Shown here piece by piece: positions 60,851 to 64,000 of a stretch of 64,000 nt of DNA. The stretch lies in NCBI GenBank assembly GCA_963754645.1, contig CAVWGP010000011.1, forward strand, positions 744,001-808,000, given 5' to 3'. Position numbers and translations under genes: made by a program. The stretch comes from CAVWGP01 sp963754645 (lineage in GTDB: Bacteria; Pseudomonadota; Alphaproteobacteria; Bin65). The notes under the pieces were generated by a model that made no database searches, was not told the origin of the DNA, and saw nothing but the letters and a program-made list of their open reading frames with translations. Numbering within the stretch: the stretch's first letter is position 1; every line of letters begins with the position of its first letter.

Positions 60851-62269
60851 CTAGTGCCGGACGCGCGGATCGAGCGGCACCTTGTCCGCCACGCCCGCCA
60901 TGTCTTCGAAGCGCTTCGCGGCGGCGAGCAGCTTGGCCTCGCCGCGCGGCGGCGCCACAAGCTGCAAGCCGACAGGCAATCCGGCGCGCGTGAATCCGCA
61001 GGGCACCGAAATCGCCGGACAACCGGTGAGCGTCACCGCGAAGGTCACCGTGATCCAATCGATGTAGGTCGCCATTTTCTTGCCGGCGATTTCCTCGACA
61101 TAGATGTTCTCGACCGGATAGGGCGGCGACTGCATAACCGGGCAGGCGAGCAGATCGTGCCCGGCGAAGAACGCGGCCACGCGATTGAACAGCGCCGCGC
61201 GCGCGCGTTCGGCGCGGCCGATGTCCTCGGCGGTGAGCTTCATGCCTTTCTCGATATTCCAGATCAGGTCGCGCTTCATCCGCTCGCGCTTGGCGCGCAG
61301 CAGCGGCTCCATGGCGGCGGAAAAGCGCACCGCGCGCAAAGTCTGGAAACACTCATAAGCGCCGGCAAAATCCGGCGCCGCCTCGACAACGTCGCAGCCG
61401 AGCGCGGCAAATCCCGCCACCGCTTCGGCGCACACCCGCTTGATTTCCGGATCGACGGTGCAAATGTCCAAATCGGGCGACCAGCCGATGCGCTTGGGCG
61501 CCTTGGCGCGCGCGAGCGCGGCGACAAACGAGGTTTCCGGCGCCGGCAGCGCGATCGGGTCTTCGGGATGCAGGCCGACCATGGCGTCGAGCATGAGCGC
61601 CACGTCGGCGACATTGCGCGCCATCGGGCCTTGCACGCCGAGCGTGTCGAACGGCAGTTCCAAGGGGCCGCTGGCGACGCGGCCCGGGCTCGGCCGCAAG
61701 CCGACGACGCTGTTGAAGCCGGCCGGCGTGCGCAAACTGCCGCCGAGATCGCTGCCATGGGCAAGCCACGTCATGCCGGTCGCCAAGGCGACGGCCGAGC
61801 CGCCCGAGGAACCGGCGGCCGAAAGGCGCGTGTCCCAGGGATTACGCGTCTTGCCGAACACGGGATTGAAGGTGTTGGCGCCGGCGCCGAATTCCGGCGT
61901 GTTCGATTTGGCGATCACGAGCGCGCCGTTTTCTTCGAGGCGCTCGACCAAAATATCGGAGCGCTCCGGCACGTGGTCGGCGAAGATCGGCGATCCGTAG
62001 GTCGTGCGCACGCCAGCAACGTCGGTCAAATCCTTGATCGCGATCGGCAGGCCGGCGAGAACGCTGGTCCGTTTCGCCGCCTTGGCGCGCTTGCGGGCAC
62101 GATCGAGGCACAGGGTCGGCAGCGCGTTGACCGCGGGATCGGCCGCGGCGATCCGTTTCTCGGCGGCATCGATCAGTTCGCGCGGCGAAACTTTGCGCGC
62201 CTTGAGCAGCTTGACGGCTTCGGTCGCGGTGAGCTGCCAAAGCTCGGTTCGGCTGCGCTTTGCCGCCAT
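60851..62269 (-). CDS. amidase signature family enzyme
   Basis: 472 aa from ATG 62269. Ser-cisSer-Lys triad region: Lys in GLPIAIKDLTDV, the Gly/Ser loop AAGSSGGSAVALATGMT (cis-Ser) and the nucleophile in GSDLGGSLRTPAG. Typical amidase C-terminus CPAISVPCGFTRAGLPVGLQL. Cleaves an amide to acid and ammonia; whether it is a GatA-like or catabolic amidase is not settled by sequence, but absence of gatB/gatC here favours catabolic. It ends 10 bp before the dehydratase start. Confidence 0.9.
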   Translation of the reverse strand: MAAKRSRTELWQLTATEAVKLLKARKVSPRELIDAAEKRIAAADPAVNALPTLCLDRARKRAKAAKRTSVLAGLPIAIKDLTDVAGVRTTYGSPIFADHVPERSDILVERLEENGALVIAKSNTPEFGAGANTFNPVFGKTRNPWDTRLSAAGSSGGSAVALATGMTWLAHGSDLGGSLRTPAGFNSVVGLRPSPGRVASGPLELPFDTLGVQGPMARNVADVALMLDAMVGLHPEDPIALPAPETSFVAALARAKAPKRIGWSPDLDICTVDPEIKRVCAEAVAGFAALGCDVVEAAPDFAGAYECFQTLRAVRFSAAMEPLLRAKRERMKRDLIWNIEKGMKLTAEDIGRAERARAALFNRVAAFFAGHDLLACPVMQSPPYPVENIYVEEIAGKKMATYIDWITVTFAVTLTGCPAISVPCGFTRAGLPVGLQLVAPPRGEAKLLAAAKRFEDMAGVADKVPLDPRVRH

Positions 62270-62271
62270 GC

Positions 62272-63141
62272 CTAGGACAGGCCCATCTGCTTGAGCACGG
62301 CCTTGGTGAGCGGCGCCGACGGATTCATGATCTCGTTCCAGGCGGCGAAATGATCGAGGCCCGGCAGATCGACCGAGGTGACCGGCACGCCCTTCGATTC
62401 CAGCATCGCCTTGTAGGCACGGGTCTGCGACAGGAAACCCTCGGGCTCGGCGCCGCCGACGGCGAGGATCACCGGCGTCTTGTGCGGCGGCGGATTGAGC
62501 AGCGGCGAATTGCGCTCGGCCTGCAACGGGTTCACGTGCAGCCAATCGCGCGTGAAAGCGCGGGCCAGCGGCCGGATATCGTAGAGGCCGCTCACCGCCG
62601 TGGCGCCCTTGATGACATCCGCCGGCAGGCCGTAATCCTTCGCCCAATCGGTCGACAGCATCATGCCGGCGAGATGGCCGCCGGCGGAATGGCCGGAAAC
62701 GTAAAGCCGGTTCGGATCGCCGTTGAACGAAGCGGCGTTGCGCCAGGCCCAGGCGATGAAAGCCCGGCATTGCCGCACGATCACGTCGATGTGCGCGCCG
62801 GGGCACAGCGAATAGGTGTTGACCATCACCGTGGCGCCGGCCGGGTTGAGCGCCGTGGCGACGAAGCCGTTTTCCTCTTTCGTCAGCATGCGCCAATAGC
62901 CGCCATGGATGAACAGATGCAGCGGCGCGCCCGCCCTTTTCGCCGGAAAAACGTCGCACACTTCGTCGCGATGCGGGCCGAAGGCGATGCCGCGTTTGCA
63001 CGGCAGGGTTTTGCGCGCGTGCTCGCTGGCGCTGGAAAATCCCGGCAGATAGACCTTCTCGAATATCTCGCTCACCGGCGCGCGCGGGTTGTAGGCCTTG
63101 TCCAGCATCGCTTGATCGGCGGGATTCAGAACCGAGTCCAT
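62272..63141 (-). CDS. alpha/beta hydrolase (arylformamidase-like)
   Basis: 289 aa from ATG 63141. The oxyanion motif LFIHGGYWRML and nucleophile elbow VSGHSAGGHLAG are the pattern of kynurenine-formamidase-type hydrolases. A catalytic His in LDHFAAWNEIM near the C-terminus completes the triad; the Asp is probably in GLDHF or SVDLPG. Situated 2 bp from the amidase start region, so likely coexpressed, acting on formamides or esters in the same pathway. Confidence 0.86.
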   Translation of the reverse strand: MDSVLNPADQAMLDKAYNPRAPVSEIFEKVYLPGFSSASEHARKTLPCKRGIAFGPHRDEVCDVFPAKRAGAPLHLFIHGGYWRMLTKEENGFVATALNPAGATVMVNTYSLCPGAHIDVIVRQCRAFIAWAWRNAASFNGDPNRLYVSGHSAGGHLAGMMLSTDWAKDYGLPADVIKGATAVSGLYDIRPLARAFTRDWLHVNPLQAERNSPLLNPPPHKTPVILAVGGAEPEGFLSQTRAYKAMLESKGVPVTSVDLPGLDHFAAWNEIMNPSAPLTKAVLKQMGLS

Positions 63142-63218
63142 TGCGCTCTCTTTGTTCGCGTCCGGCTCTGCCGGCGGCGCGCACTCTATCGGTGCGGCGG
63201 GGCCAAGCTCAAGCGTTC

Positions 63219-64000
63219 CTATTGCCATGCCGCGCGTTCGATGACCGGATCGATATTCGCACCGGCCGGCAACGCGCCGTAGGCGTGGCCGCCGGCGCGC
63301 GCGATGCGCGTCGCCACGAACAGGTCGGCGACCGGTGCCGGTGCGTGGCGCAGCAGCAGCGCCGCCTGCAACGCCAGCGCCATGCGCTCGACGGTGTGAC
63401 GCGCATCGCTTTCGCGCAAGCCGCCGCGGCCGAGATCGTCGGCGAGCGCCGCGAGATGCGCGTCGTAATGCCGGTTGGCGCCGCGCGCGGCGGCGAGCTC
63501 GGCGAGCAGCGCGTCGCGCGCATCGCCGTCGCGGTCGAGCGCGCGCAGCACGTCGAGGCAGATGACGTTGGCCGAGCCTTCCCAGATGCCGTTGAGCGGC
63601 GCGTCGCGGAAGAGCCGCGCCATCGGGCCGTCTTCGACATAGCCGCCGCCGCCGAAACATTCGAGCGCTTCGAGCACGGCCTGCGACACGCGCTTGCAGA
63701 TCCAATATTTGGCGACCGGCGTCGCGATGCGCGAGAAAGCCTGCGCCGCGCGGTCGGCGCCGGCTTCATCGAAGGCGCGCGCCACGCGCATGGTCAGCGC
63801 GAGCGCGGCCTCGTTCTCGACCGCGAGATCGGCGATCAAGGCGCGCATCGAGGGCTGCTCGATCAGGCGGCGCTGGAAGGCGCGGCGGTGCTGCACATGG
63901 TGCAGCGCCTGGGTCAGGGCCTGGCGCATGATCGACGCCGAGCCGATGACGCATTCGAGGCGCGTGTGATGCACCATGTCGAGGATGGTGGCGACGCCGC
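63219..64000 (-). CDS. AidB-like acyl-CoA dehydrogenase, 3' part (cut by window edge)
   Basis: The C-terminal ~260 residues of an acyl-CoA dehydrogenase; the frame enters from the right edge. RLECVIGSASIMRQALTQALHHVQHRRAFQ, CFGGGGYVEDGPMARLFRDA and PLNGIWEGSANVICLDVLRAL are diagnostic of the AidB/isovaleryl-like subgroup, in which the Glu region of WEGS replaces the usual base position. AidB binds DNA and FAD under alkylation stress, but many relatives are ordinary dehydrogenases. Function cannot be narrowed. Confidence 0.88.
   Translation of the reverse strand, partial: GVATILDMVHHTRLECVIGSASIMRQALTQALHHVQHRRAFQRRLIEQPSMRALIADLAVENEAALALTMRVARAFDEAGADRAAQAFSRIATPVAKYWICKRVSQAVLEALECFGGGGYVEDGPMARLFRDAPLNGIWEGSANVICLDVLRALDRDGDARDALLAELAAARGANRHYDAHLAALADDLGRGGLRESDARHTVERMALALQAALLLRHAPAPVADLFVATRIARAGGHAYGALPAGANIDPVIERAAWQ

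Overview
The window is high-GC DNA with dense, mostly operonic coding, and it reads as an alphaproteobacterial chromosome. The core block FYDLN-acid protein / aroA / cmk / rpsA / sppA / ihfB / lapA, the Hsp20-DUF1150 pair, DUF1178, the TIGR02300-type FYDLN protein, the GCS2-type gshA and a split cobalamin-dependent methionine synthase all point to Alphaproteobacteria. A Rhodospirillales-like or neighbouring lineage is my best guess, but nothing seen fixes the genus. There is one tRNA (Ala-GGC). I found no rRNA, no CRISPR array, no prophage and no intact insertion sequence.

Layout. 0-2.2 kb: end of an ABC importer of the sulfonate/nitrate/taurine type (two permeases and a periplasmic binding protein). 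2.2-4.2 kb: sulfur handling, with two YeeE/YedE membrane halves divergent from a persulfide dioxygenase-rhodanese. 4.4-7.6 kb: gshA and a membrane adenylate/guanylate cyclase. 7.7-13.3 kb: methionine/methyl-cycle operon, with an ArsR-methyltransferase fusion regulator, metF and metH in two pieces. 13.4-15.3 kb: orphan Phd antitoxin, cysQ and Sua5/TsaC with ATGA-type overlaps. 15.4-24.5 kb: a frameshifted FAD oxidoreductase, Tat-exported cyclase-family protein, CobW GTPase, EEP-family hydrolase, TIR-multipass membrane protein and acyl-CoA dehydrogenase. 24.7-31.5 kb: speD-speE polyamine pair, LLM oxidoreductase, Hsp20 behind a ROSE-like thermometer, SDR, methyltransferases and a frameshifted DUF1178 gene.

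31.5-34.8 kb is the accessory island. It holds palindromic repeats, a gene fragment and one long AT-rich gene whose product looks like a winged-helix / PIN-like / coiled-coil / two-TM protein of unknown function. From 34.8 to 42 kb comes the conserved core block. From 42 to 48 kb there is a molybdenum hydroxylase with MaoC, RidA and a broken LLM oxidoreductase. From 48 to 64 kb come a second Hsp20 with its own ROSE-like leader, DUF1150, an orphan HicB, an MFS carrier, an alcohol dehydrogenase, a histidine kinase with a degenerate receiver, aroQ, the YifB/ComM ATPase, a YdiJ-like FAD/Fe-S dehydrogenase next to a serine-glyoxylate-type aminotransferase, and a catabolic run (threonine dehydratase-like, amidase, hydrolase, AidB-like acyl-CoA dehydrogenase).

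The least explained signals are: (1) the AT-rich PIN-like/TM gene at 32.4-34.3 kb; (2) a palindrome family at 16.9 and 31.5-31.7 kb whose flanks and loops are conserved while the stem sequence changes on both arms together; (3) a hairpin built from four 9-bp tandem repeats per arm at 4.3 kb; (4) two covarying ROSE-like hairpins in front of the two hsp20 genes; (5) a TIR-domain multipass membrane protein. Four conserved genes carry single-base frame breaks (five in total). Their even spread suggests either sequencing/assembly indels or recent decay, and the reads should be checked before any is called a true pseudogene.
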